Below, in pieces: positions 33,601 to 45,600 of a DNA stretch of 64,000 nucleotides. The number at the start of each line of letters is the position of its first letter. Within the stretch, counting starts at the first letter, position 1. Made by a program: the position numbers and the translations under genes. Source of the DNA: Erinaceus europaeus (lineage: Eukaryota; Chordata; Mammalia; Eulipotyphla; Erinaceidae); the NCBI RefSeq assembly GCF_950295315.1, contig NC_080165.1:10469723-10533722 (forward strand), read 5' to 3'. The notes beneath the pieces are model-generated. The model was given only the letters and a program-made list of their open reading frames with translations. It did no database searches and was not told the origin of the DNA.

Positions 33601-36600
33601 GGATCCTTACTGGGTCCTTGTGCTTCACGCCAAGTGTGCTTAACCCACTGTGCTACTGCCCGACTCTCTGATTCCAGAATTTCTAAGGTAAGCTGGGTGA
33701 AGTGTGTTGAGGATCAGTCATTCTAAAAAGTTGAGGCCAGAGGCCAGGTGGTGGAGCACATGATTGAGCACACATGTCACCGGGCACAAGGACCCAGATT
33801 CAAGGCCCCCAGTCCCCACCTGCAAAAGGAAAGCTTTGAGGGTGGTGAAGCAGGGCTGCAGGTGTCTCTCTTTCTCCCTCTCTACTAACCCCTTCACTCT
33901 TTGATTTCTAGCTGCCTCTATCCAATAAATAAATAGATAATTTTTAAAAAATTAAATATATGTCTAAATTTAATTAATTAATTAATTAAAAATAAATATT
34001 CTGGCTACTGTTAGTCATTTAAATTAATTAATTAAAAATAAATATTATGGCTACTGTTAGTCATTTCTTATCTAAAGAAACCTGCAGGCACAGGTGTGGA
34101 AGAAACCACAGTGACCTGGGCATAAGGTTTCTCAGAGTTCCACAGAAAATGAGTAATTGTTTTATTGTTCACAGGGGAAAGGGTGTGTTAAGTAGAACGT
34201 AATCTTCTCTCTAAATGTTAACTACTAAAAGTCTAAGATGTGATAAAGGTATCTGGTAAACAACCTTATGTGTAATAAAATAGCAGCTCCATCTCTTCAC
34301 TGTAAAATAAGGAATTGAAGTTAAGTGCAATTCAAGTGTCCCCTAGAGATAACTTATCTATGTCACTGTGGCTTTTTTTTTCAAAATACAATTCAAGAGA
34401 GTGAGAATAATGCTGTATTTACATATAGTTTCCCTTTAGCTCTGATTTCAGATGTGAAATTTCATTTTTATTACAACGTATGAGTCACTAGCACTTGTAA
34501 CATTTTCTTATATAGTCACTGTATGTGTGTGTGTGTTTGAGAGAGAGAGAGAGAGAGAGGGAGGGAGAGAGAGAGGGAGGGAGAGAGAGAGAGGGAGGGA
34601 GAGGGAGAGGGAGAGGGAGAGGGAGAGGGAGAGGGAGAGGGAGAGGGAGAGGGAGAGGGAGAGGGAGAGGGAGAGGGAGAGGGAGAGGGAGAGGGAGAGG
34701 GAGAGGGAGAGGGAGAGGGAGAGGGAGAGGGAGAGGTCTGATTGTGGTTTGTATCTCTCTGTGTGTGGTAGTTACCAGAGCTGCAGAAAACCCACCCCCT
34801 TAGTGTTGAGTTGTTTTCCTATTACTGATTAGGTGTCTGGAGTAAGTGCTAAGTCATTGTTTGTATAAATTCAAGGATCAAGTCCTGTTCTGCTAAAACT
34901 CCTGGCAAGGGAACATTTTTATCAGGATCTTAGGTCTCCAGGTAATTACAGAGAAACTTCGTTAAGATCCCTGCATTTCAACTTGTGCTGGACCCACACA
35001 CTTCCTCCTCTTCCTATCTTCCACAAAGAAGTCTAAGAAACACTGATATTTATACACACGATAACATTTCTCTGGTCAGAGCAAAGTACCCTTCCTGTTG
35101 CCTCCTTGCTGAACTTTCTCTTCAAATTCCTGAGGTTCTAAGTCTAGACTCAGCTGTAAAGAATTTGCAAAATGTCTGGGAGAGAACCATGGCATGGCTA
35201 TTTCTACATGGAAAAACAAACACCTTAACATAATTCTAAAACAAGGTCAAATCTCTTCAGATTTTCCCAGTCACTTTTCTCAGTTAAGATATCCTACCAG
35301 CTGAGAAAGGCATGAATGCTTCTTTCTTGACAAACTTTCCAGAAGAATTGAGGAAATGCTCAGGATTAAATGTGTCTGGCTTTTCCCACTGTGTTTGATC
35401 TTGAAGAACAGAGGTCAGCAAAGCAACAATCTCAGTGCCCTAAAAATTAAAGAAAAAAAAATTATTTGTGACAGAGATTAGATTCTTCCATGAATAAATA
35501 ATAAATACAATTCTTTAGAGATGTAGAGTTATTTTGACTGGTCATTTCTGAGAAGCAGTAATGCTAGAAGAACATGGATAAACATGGGACTAGGGAAGTG
35601 CAGGAGTGTTAGATGTTAGTTGTTTTTTTTTTGAGTTAGTGTTAGTTGAGATTTTGGAATATTCACTTACTCTACCAAATTTTCTTTCCGTTTCTACTTG
35701 AAACAGAATTCAGAACTGGAAAAAATTCTTTTTTTTTTTTAAAGTTATATTTATTTATTTATTGGATAGAGACAACCAGAAATCGAGAGGGAAGGGAGTG
35801 GTGGAGAGGGAGAGAGACAGAGAGACACCTGCAACCTTGCTTCACCACTTGTGAAGCTTTTCCCCCTGCAGGTGGGTGCTGGGGACTTGAACCTGAGTCC
35901 TTGTACATTGTAACATGTGCGCTCAATCAGATGAGCTACAGCCTGGCCCCCAAAATGGTGATTCTTCTTTTTTTTTTTTTTTTTGGTCTTTTTTTTTTAA
36001 TTTACTTATTTAAAAAGCCATAGGGTAAGAGGGATACAACTCCACACAGTTCCCACCACCAGAACTCTGTATCCCATCCCCTCCCCCTGAAAGCTTTCCT
36101 ATTCTTTATCCCTCTGGGAGCATGGATCCAGGGTCATTGTGGGATGCAGAAGGTGGAAGGTCTGGCTTCTGTAATTGCTTCCCCACTGAACATGGGCATT
36201 GACAGGTCGATCCATACTCCCAGCCTGCCTCTCTCTTTCCCTAGTGTGGCGGGGTTCTGGAGAAGCAGGGCTCCAGGACACACTGATGGGGTCGTCTGCC
36301 CAGGGAGGTCCAGTTAGCATTATCTTAGCATCTGGAACCTGGTGGCTAAAAAAAGAGTTAACATACAAAGCCAAACAAATTGTTGATTAATCATGAACCT
36401 AATGGCTAGAATAGTGCAGATGAAGAGCTGGGGGGTCTCCATTTTGTAGATAGTAGGCCTATTTTAGTTATACTCCATGACTATACTAGTTTTTTTTTCT
36501 TTTTTTTTTCTTTTTTTTTTTCTGAGCTTGACATCTAATATGCAGGTGGAACCAAGTTATTGTTTGGGGAGATGATGTCATGGCTGGAAAAAGGACGAGA

Positions 36601-39600
36601 AAGCTAGATCAGGGAAGAGAGTAGCTCCCAATTATGGGAAAGGGGTATAAATATTGTTGACTGTAAACACCATTGATTTGATGTGATCTGGGACCCATAT
36701 TCAGCTTAGGAGCCTATGTGACCTCTGCATCCCTATAGATCTGAGCTCACATTCTGTGGTCATGAGTAGGAACGTTCCAAGCTGCCCCAATATCAGGATC
36801 CATCTTCCTCAGGTGTAGCAAAGAGTATGTTGTCCAGCCTCCCTTCAGAGGATGGAACATTCTCTACCGTTGTTGATCCAAGTTGAGGGCAAGGTCCTAT
36901 GGGGGCCCACAAAGGGGTCTATTGTGTTGTGGAAAAAAATTCTTACTTTGTCATTTTTTTTGCTAAGTGACAATAGTATAGTGTTTGACTTGATAAGTTC
37001 TAGTTCCTAAATTTCTATAGTAGGTTTTCTCTGTCTTCATCAGGTAGCTGTGAACCTCAGGTGAAATGGTCCTTAATGAAAGAAGCGGGTGTCTTTTTTG
37101 GCAGGTTTGGAGGCTCAGTCAAGGTTTGCTAACAAAGTTAGAAAATATTGCAGTTATAACTGTGTTATCACATGAATGTATAATCTTGAGTCATGAAACA
37201 CAAGTACCTGTTTTAAAATATTTTGTTTTAAATTATATCTATTTACATAGGCATTATTTTTTAAATTTTTTAAATATTTATTTATTTTCCCTTTTGCTGC
37301 CCTTGTTATGTTTACTGATGTCATTGTTGTTGGATAGGACAGATAGAAATGGAGAGAGAAGGGGAAGCCAGAGACGGAGAGAGAAAGACAGACACCTGCA
37401 GACCTGCTGCACCGCCTGTGAAGTGACTCTCCTGCAGGTGGGGAGCCGGGGGCTCGAACCGGGATCCTTACACCTGTCCTTGTGCTTTGCGCCACGTGGG
37501 CTTAACCCGCTGCGCCACTACCCGACTCCCTTACATAGGCATTATAAAGAGACTTTCTCTTCATCATAACCACTGTATTAGATTAACTTGTTTTCACAAA
37601 GAGAAGATTGGGACTCAGTGAAGGTGACCATCCTAAAACGCAGTAACCTTATAGGTCAACTATATCCCTTGTAACTGTGACCTTTTCTAACTAGATTCCA
37701 GCCAGGGCTATTCCAAGAACTAAAGTCCCACTACTTACCACTGTTGCCTTACTGATCTTTTTCTTCCTTCCTTCCTTTATTTATTTGTTAGTTAGAGACC
37801 GAGAGAAATTGAGAGGAGAGAAGGAGATAGAGAGGAAAAGAGACAGAGACACCTTTAGCCCTGCTTCACCACGCGTGAAGTTGCTTAAAAGAATCACAAA
37901 TATGGTGTCCAGCAGCAGTTCAGTATATTTCTGCTTGAGTCCTTCTCTCTCTCCCACAGCCTGCTCTCACTCTCAAGGAATAACCATCAACCTCCAGACA
38001 GTGATTTTCCTGTCTTTACCAGAAATTCCAGCTATTCTCTGATAAAATTCCTTAAGTTACTTTGTTGTCATATTTTTTTGCGGGGGGGGGGCAACTTTCT
38101 ATGGTTAAGGTGCCACAGTTCCACCTCAGAAGTGCCCCTCTATCAACTTCATTCAGAGATTCTGTGATTTACAATAGCTGACATTTTTCCCCTAGCCCCT
38201 CGCCCGTTGTCCCACCCTCCTTCAACCTTTTACCTTTGGAATAAAGAAATTTTTGAAGGTGACATCCATGGTGGTTGCATGAGGTAAGCCCACTGGTAGG
38301 ATGTTAGCCACTCTCTGTATCTCGTGAATGACGGCATCTGTGTACGGCATTTGAACGCTGTGTGCTATTTGAGGCCGGGCGGACCCCACGACTCTGGTGA
38401 TCTCATCATGAACCTTTTCTGGATACAATGGAAACAGAGTGATTACAATTTCAGGTGGTGATCAGTGTTGCCACAATCGTCCTCGTTTTTTTTATGTGTG
38501 AAAGTCAAACCCAAGTGCTCTCTGAGTTCTGGCTCATCCTTCACTCGGGACAATGCCCACTCCTTATCTCTACTCAACCTCTCTTCCTAACAGTCCTATG
38601 GGGCCGCCTAGAGACTGAGTAATGTCTTCAAACTGTTCAGGAGGCATATGGTACAAAATCTACTATCCCACAATGAAAGAGAGAGAGAAAGAGAAAGAAA
38701 GAGTGAGAGAAAGAGAGAGTGAGAGAGAAAAAGAGAGAGAAAGAAAGGAAGGAAGGAGGGAGGGAAGGAAGAAGTGTCTAGACTATCCTTTAGGATGTGA
38801 ACAAAAGGTGTCCACTATAGCAGTGCCATTCTACACCATCCAACTTCAGGGTATTTCAGACCCCTTCCTTCCAGTCAGTACTCTGAAATCTTTTTTTTTT
38901 TTAATTAATCTTTTTTCCCTTTTGTTGCCCTTGCTTACTGTTACTGTTATTATTGTTGGATAGGACAGAGAGAAATGGAGAGAGGAGGGGAAGACAGAGA
39001 GGGGGAGAGAAAGACAGACACCTGCAGACCTGCTTCACTGCCTGTAGGGAGCCAGGGGCTCGAATGGGATCTCTATGCCGGTCCTTGCACTTTGTGCCAT
39101 ATACACTTAATCCACTGCCACCCAGCACCCCGTACTCTGGACTCTTTAAGTGACTTACTCTGGACCTCTGGATGACGCATCATAAGCAGAATCCCCCAGC
39201 GCAGTGTAGAACTTGTGGTCTCTGTACCCGCCCCAAAGAGATTACTAACCATTGCCACTAAGTTTTCGTCACTAAAATAGTTCGTAGATTCATTTTTCTC
39301 CTGAAAGCAGATAAAATGTTAATAGTGAAATAATTATATAATGAACAATCATAACAAGTAACTTATTGTTAATTTAAAAAAATAAGCTGTTGTATTTTTC
39401 CCCAAGTGGGGTAGATTTTTTTTTACATAATACTGTTTTGAGATTGTTCTGCAGAATTGTACTATTAAACACATCTCACATGTTGATGACAATAAAGAAT
39501 CCTAATTTCAGTAAAGACTCTTTGCCACTTAAAATGATCGGAAAGCAGTTACACTTGAGTGCCTAGAATATTAGTGGCACCATTTCTTTAAGACAAATAA

Positions 39601-42600
39601 TCTTTCTCAGATTTAAGAACTAAAACTCATTTTTTCAAGTCTTGGAATAAAAAGAACACTAACTATGAAAACTAACATATCCAAATGGTGCGAGCGCAAG
39701 GTCCAGCTTAAGGATCCCGGTTCGAGCCCCCGGTTCCCCACCTGCAGGGTAGTCGCTTCACAGGCGGTGAAGCAGGTTTACAGGTGTCTGTCTTTCTCTC
39801 CCCCTCTCTGTCTTCCCCTCCTCTCTCCATTTCTCTCTCTCCTATCCAACAACGATGGCAGCAATTAACAACAACAATAACAACAACAATGACACAATAA
39901 GCAAAGGCAACAAAACAAGGACAACAAAAGGGAAGAAAAAAAACTAATATATCTAGGAGTTTGTCAGTTTTCCCCAGATAGAGACATGAAAAGTGGTGGA
40001 AAATATTCCAGTATGTAAAATGTAAAAACATTCTTTATAGTATACAGAGTGGGCATTAAATCAATAACTGAACTGAGTCTGGCTGTTCTTCAGAAGGAAT
40101 GTTTTTATTCAGATGCTATTAATTGCACCGAGTAGTAAACACAACACTTAGGTCACTCCCAAAGAAAACACTATTACCTCCTGTTGTCTGATCAAAAAGG
40201 CATCAATAAAACTTCTTGGATCGTTTTTGTCTAAGTTCTGGCGATGATCTAGGAAAGTTGTCCTTATAAAAGAATATAATTCATCTCTATTCCTGAGTAC
40301 TTTTTTATGGCTTTCCAGGAGGAACCCCAAAGCAGGAAACATATTAAATAGCTAAAATAAAAAAATAATAAATAAGCATATGTAAGCCTTGTAAGAATGA
40401 TATTATTATTATTATTATAGAGGACATTATAATAGTCCGTACAGAGTGAATGTTACCTCAGCTAACAATAGCAGACTAAAATAGACAAAAAATATTCTAT
40501 ACTCACTGGAGTTTCAATTCTGACATAACTTACAGTGAACTATGTGTTGATGGGCTATTTTGCAAACTATGCTAGTTAGATACGACATGGAGCCACACTG
40601 ATTTCATAAAGAGAACTGAAAACCTGTTTTTCTTTTTAAATTCCAGGTAATTTCAGGTAACTAGTTTAGATCTCTGTAACACACTAAATTACTTACTTTT
40701 TGGTGTTTTGAAAGATTTATTTATGTCATGAGAGAGGCCAGGAAAATGCACAATTCTGGCATCTAGCTGGGTCAGCATTGACTCTGTTGTCTATGGGGCA
40801 TTAGACATGAGAGCCTCATGCTCTAGGACTGAGCTGTCTACCTAGCACCCAAGATAGCTTTAGTTCCCACATCGACACTTAACCTAATACTCCTTGATCC
40901 ACAGAATGTTTAAGGAAGATTTCCCTATCTATTAAGTTTTTTGGTTTTGTCATTATGTTCATTTTTTGAAAGGTAAGCTTTCTATATTCTAACAAATTCT
41001 AATAGGAGTTCCTAACTTCCCCCCAAATGATTAAATAAACATCAGATATAAAAGTTTATGCCTAAGGGCCAGGTGGTGGCAGACCTGGTTGAGTGCACAC
41101 TTTACCAAGGGGAAACCTCTGTTTCCCAACTATAAGGGGGAAGACTTCTGAGTGCTGAGGCAGTTCTGCGGGTGTCTGTCTTTCTCTCTCCCTCTCTATC
41201 TCCCACTCTTCTCTCGATTGCTCTCTATTCTATCAAATAAAATAGAAGAGGGGGCAGGGAGAGGAGACAAGAAGAGAGGAGAAGAGAGAAGAGGGGAGGG
41301 GAGGGGAGGGGAGGGGAGGGGAGGGGAAGAGAGAAGAGGCAAGGGGAGGATGGGAGGGGGAGGGGAGGAGAGGAGAGGGGAGGAGAGGGGAGGGGAGGAG
41401 AGGAGAGGAGAGAGGAGGGAGGAGAGGAGGGGAAGGGAAGGGAGGGCAGGAGAGGAGAGGAGAGGAGAGGAGAGGAGAGGAGAGGAGAGGAGAGGAGAGG
41501 AGAGGAGAGGAGAGGAGAGGAGAGGAGAGGAGAGGAGAGGAGAGGAGAAAGGGAGGGGAGGCTGCCTGGAACAGAAGATTCATTTTGCAGTCACCAAGCT
41601 CCAGTGGTAACCCTGATAGCAATTAAAAAACAACAGTTTGTGCCTGAAGTTAAACATTGTCATTGCCTGAACAATGCATAAGTAGAGTAAATCTGCATCA
41701 TAAAATACTTGAAGCAGTAATTTGCACTGGGAGGCTTATATGCACAAACCAACCAAATTTATGCCAGCTCTCTACTAGAAATGTTTGAAAAGGAAATTCT
41801 CCAATAAGTATCTTCCCATGATCTTTTGAAGTGTTGAGTACTTTTTAAAAAGTTCAAAAGTAGGAACAAAGTCCTACTAACAAAGTCCCAAAACCTAGAT
41901 ATAGGCCAGTTCCCATAAGATAGAGCATATGTGCACATGTATCCATAAATTAGGGCAAAATATAGACCTGAAAGCAAAAATACACAATAGTCTGTAGTGA
42001 GTCAGTATCAAGTTCATAATGAAATAGTGTCTACTTAGACTTAGATACCCTCCTCACCTACTTCCTATTACAATTCTCTCACTCACTCCAAAGCTAACTT
42101 TATCAAAGCAAGGACTGCAAAAGCTGAATAAGGGCAAGAGACTGGCATACTTTAACGATGACTCTTTAGTCACTATCAGGCCACCCAGTCAGCTGGGGCC
42201 TAATGGGGGAGTCCTGAATCTCCCAAACAGTCATGATGGGCCTAGACCTCAAATAAATCCCTCTCTCCATTGTTTCTGGTCATCTCTATCAGGAACAACA
42301 CAATAGACCCTGTTGTAGGACCCATAGGACCTTGCCCTCAACTTGGGTCAACAATGGCAGAGAATGTGCCATCCTCTGAAGGGAGGCTGGACAACATACT
42401 CTATGCTACACCTGAGGAAGATGGGTTGATATTGAGGCAGCTTGGAATGTTCCTACTCATGACCACGGAATGTGAGCTCAGATCTACATGGATGCAGAGG
42501 TCACACAGGCTCCTAAGCTAATTGTGGGCCCCCAGATCACATCAAATCGATGGGGTTTACAATCAACAATATTTATACCCCTTTCCCATATTAGGGAGCA

Positions 42601-45600
42601 AAAAACAAAAAAGTAGGAACTATACAGTGGTTCACCTGCTTAAGCACTCACATTACAGTACACAAGGACCCAGGTTCAAGCCCTTCATAGCCACCTGCAA
42701 AGGGAAACCTTCACAAGGGGTGAAGCAAGGCTGTGGGTGTCTCTGTCTCTCTCCCTCTTTATCTCCTCCTCCCCTCTCAATTTCTGTCTCTATCAAATAA
42801 TAAATAAATAAAAATATTTTAAAAGATCATTTTTTAAAAAACACTGAAAGTAAAATATGAATGGTGCAGTTACCACAATTTTAGGATGTCCAAGAAGTTT
42901 GACGTTTTCACCGATCAAGGACAAAAGTCTCAGGAATTGAGTGTCTTCATAGTTAAATCGCTTCCCAAATAGGATAGACACAATGACATTAGCAACAGAA
43001 GCATTCATCACTGTCTTGATCTCAAAGGGCTTTCCTACAGCAACAACAAAAATCTATTAATCGTATTGAAAATGTCCACATAGAATGTTAAATTAGAGGA
43101 GTCGGGTGGTAGTGCAGTGGGTTAAGCACACATGGTGCAAAGCGCAAGGACTGACGTGAGGATCCCTGTTAGAGCCCCCAGCTCCCCACCTGCAGGGGAG
43201 TCGATTTACAGGCGGTGAAGCAGGTCTGCAGGTGTCTATCTTTCTCTCCCCCTCTTTGTCTTCCCCTCCTCTCTCCATTTCTCTCTGCCCTATCCAACAA
43301 TGACAACATCAATAACAACAATAATAACTACAACAACAATAAAAAACAAGGGCAACAAAAAGGAAATAAATAAATAAGAATGTTAAATTAGTTTGTTGAC
43401 TGATTTCACAGAAAGATACTGATTATTGGTGCCTAGGTCTTTCAATAAGAGGTGAGACTAAAGTGAACCTTGAAAAAGACCAAAAATTTGGTCAAAAGAT
43501 TGACACAAGGAATACTAAAATTAAATGACAAAAAAAAAAAAAAGTCTACCTGCGACTTAGTTAAATAATCAGTCGGTGCCAGGTGAGACGTTTCAGTACT
43601 TGTGTGGCTGAGGAGGGGAGAGCTGAGGTTGACTGTCTGGGATAACTTCACTTCAGCTACTAAGCTGCATTCAAGTTTAGAAGCCATAAAAGTTGAAATC
43701 GATTTACCTCAAAGAACTTCACTGAGAAAATATCTTGTTTCAGTCTCTTCTGCTACTGGATCTGGGTTTCCTCAACATCACAGAAGGCTTCTTAGAGTAA
43801 AAATATGTATGGGGGGGGGGGGGGGGGAGCCGGGCGGTAGCGCAGCCGGTTAAGCGCACGTGGCCGCAAAGTGCAAGGATCAGCTTAAGGATCCTGGTTC
43901 GAGCCCCCAGCTCCCCACCTGCAGGGGAGCTGCTTCACTGGCTTCCCCTTCTGTCTCCATTTCTCTCTATCCTATCCAACTACAACGACATCAATAACAA
44001 AACAATAATAACTACAAAAACAATGAAGAGCAACAAGGGCAACAAAAGGGAAAATTAAAAAGTTAAAAAATATATACGTCTGGGGGCCAGGTGGTGGCAG
44101 ACCTGGTTGACTGCACATATTACGGTTCACAAAGGCCTGGGTTTAAGTCCCTGGTCCTTCCTTTCTTCCTTCATCTCTCCTTCCCTCCCTACTTCTCTCT
44201 CTTCTTTCTTTCTTTTATTAAATAGGACAAAGAGAAATTGAGAGAGGAGTAGAAGACAGAGAAGGAAAGAGAAAGACACCTGCAGACCTGCTTCATCGCT
44301 TTTGAAATGTCTCCGCTGCAGTGAGGGTTGGACTGGAACCCTTGCTTATGGTAACGTGTGCTTTTACCAGTGTCTGGAGGCCCTCAACATTATTTCTTGA
44401 AGGGCATGTCATTCTAGCGGCTGTGGTTCAACTTTCTTTCTTTCTTTTTTTTTTTTTGATATTTATTTATTTTCTTTTGTTGCCCTTGTTTTGTTGTTGT
44501 AGTTATTATTGTTGTTGATGTCGTTGTTGTTGGATAGGACAGAGAGACATGGAGAGAGGAAGGGAAGACAGAGAGAAGGAGAGAAAGACAGACACCTGCA
44601 GACCTGCTTCACCGCCTGTGAAGTGACTCCCCTCCTGGTGGGGAGCCAGGGGCTCCAACCGGGATCCATACTCCAGACCTTGCGCTCTGCGCCACGTGCC
44701 CTTAACCCACTGCACCACATCCTGGCTCCCCTGTGATTCAACTTTCATATCAGCACATGCATTTACTGTGGAGACTCTAATCTAGGGACTACATACGTAG
44801 TCATCAGGGCTATCCTGTTGATGTTAATTTCCTGATTTTGAAATCCATATATTGGTTATGTAAGAATATATGTATGCTTATTTTAGGGAAACACATTAAA
44901 GTTTTTGCAGAATAAAAGGACAGAGATCTGCAAAGTGCCCTCACTTATAAAAGGAGGAGCCAGAAATGTATACTACTGACATTTAGGAAAACTTTCACAA
45001 GAGCATGTATATCTTGGAATCTTCCTAAAATGTCTAAAATCCTGTCAAAACTTTAAAAAATACCATTTGTTGCTTTCTTTCTTATGAAGCATTGGATGTG
45101 GTATTAGTGTTCTGGCTACGCACCTCTGTGGGATTCAAAGTTCTTTAGGAGATGTTTGCATTCCTCTGTGATTGTGTCTTCTATGATTCGCTTGCCCATA
45201 CCAAAGTTCCTTAAGGTAGTCAAGCTGAATCTTCTCATGGTTTTCCAAGTTTTCCCATGAGAGAAAACAATTCCTAGTGATGGAAAAGGTTTTGAAAATA
45301 GTTAATCGGAGTTGGGTGGTGCCAAGCGCAAGGACCGGCGGAAGGATCCCGGTTTGAGCCTCCGGCTCCCCACCTGCAGGGGAGTAGCTTCGCAGTCGGT
45401 GAAGCAGGTCTGCAGGTGTCTGTCTTTCTCTTCCCCTCTCTGTCTTCCCCTCCTCTTTCCATTTCTCTCTGTCCTATCCAACAACGACGACATCTATAAC
45501 AAGAACAATAGTAACTACAACAACAACAACAAAGGGCAACAAAAGGAAATAAATAAATAAATACAAAAAAATTTTTAAAAAGGAAATAGTTCATCGAAGC

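Noticed and set aside
34525..34832. ORFs made of Arg-Glu or Arg-Gly repeats
   Set aside because: They are translations of the GGGAGA microsatellite.
41152..41622. ORFs on both strands over the purine array
   Set aside because: They are long only because the pentamer repeat lacks stops. There is no protein signature.
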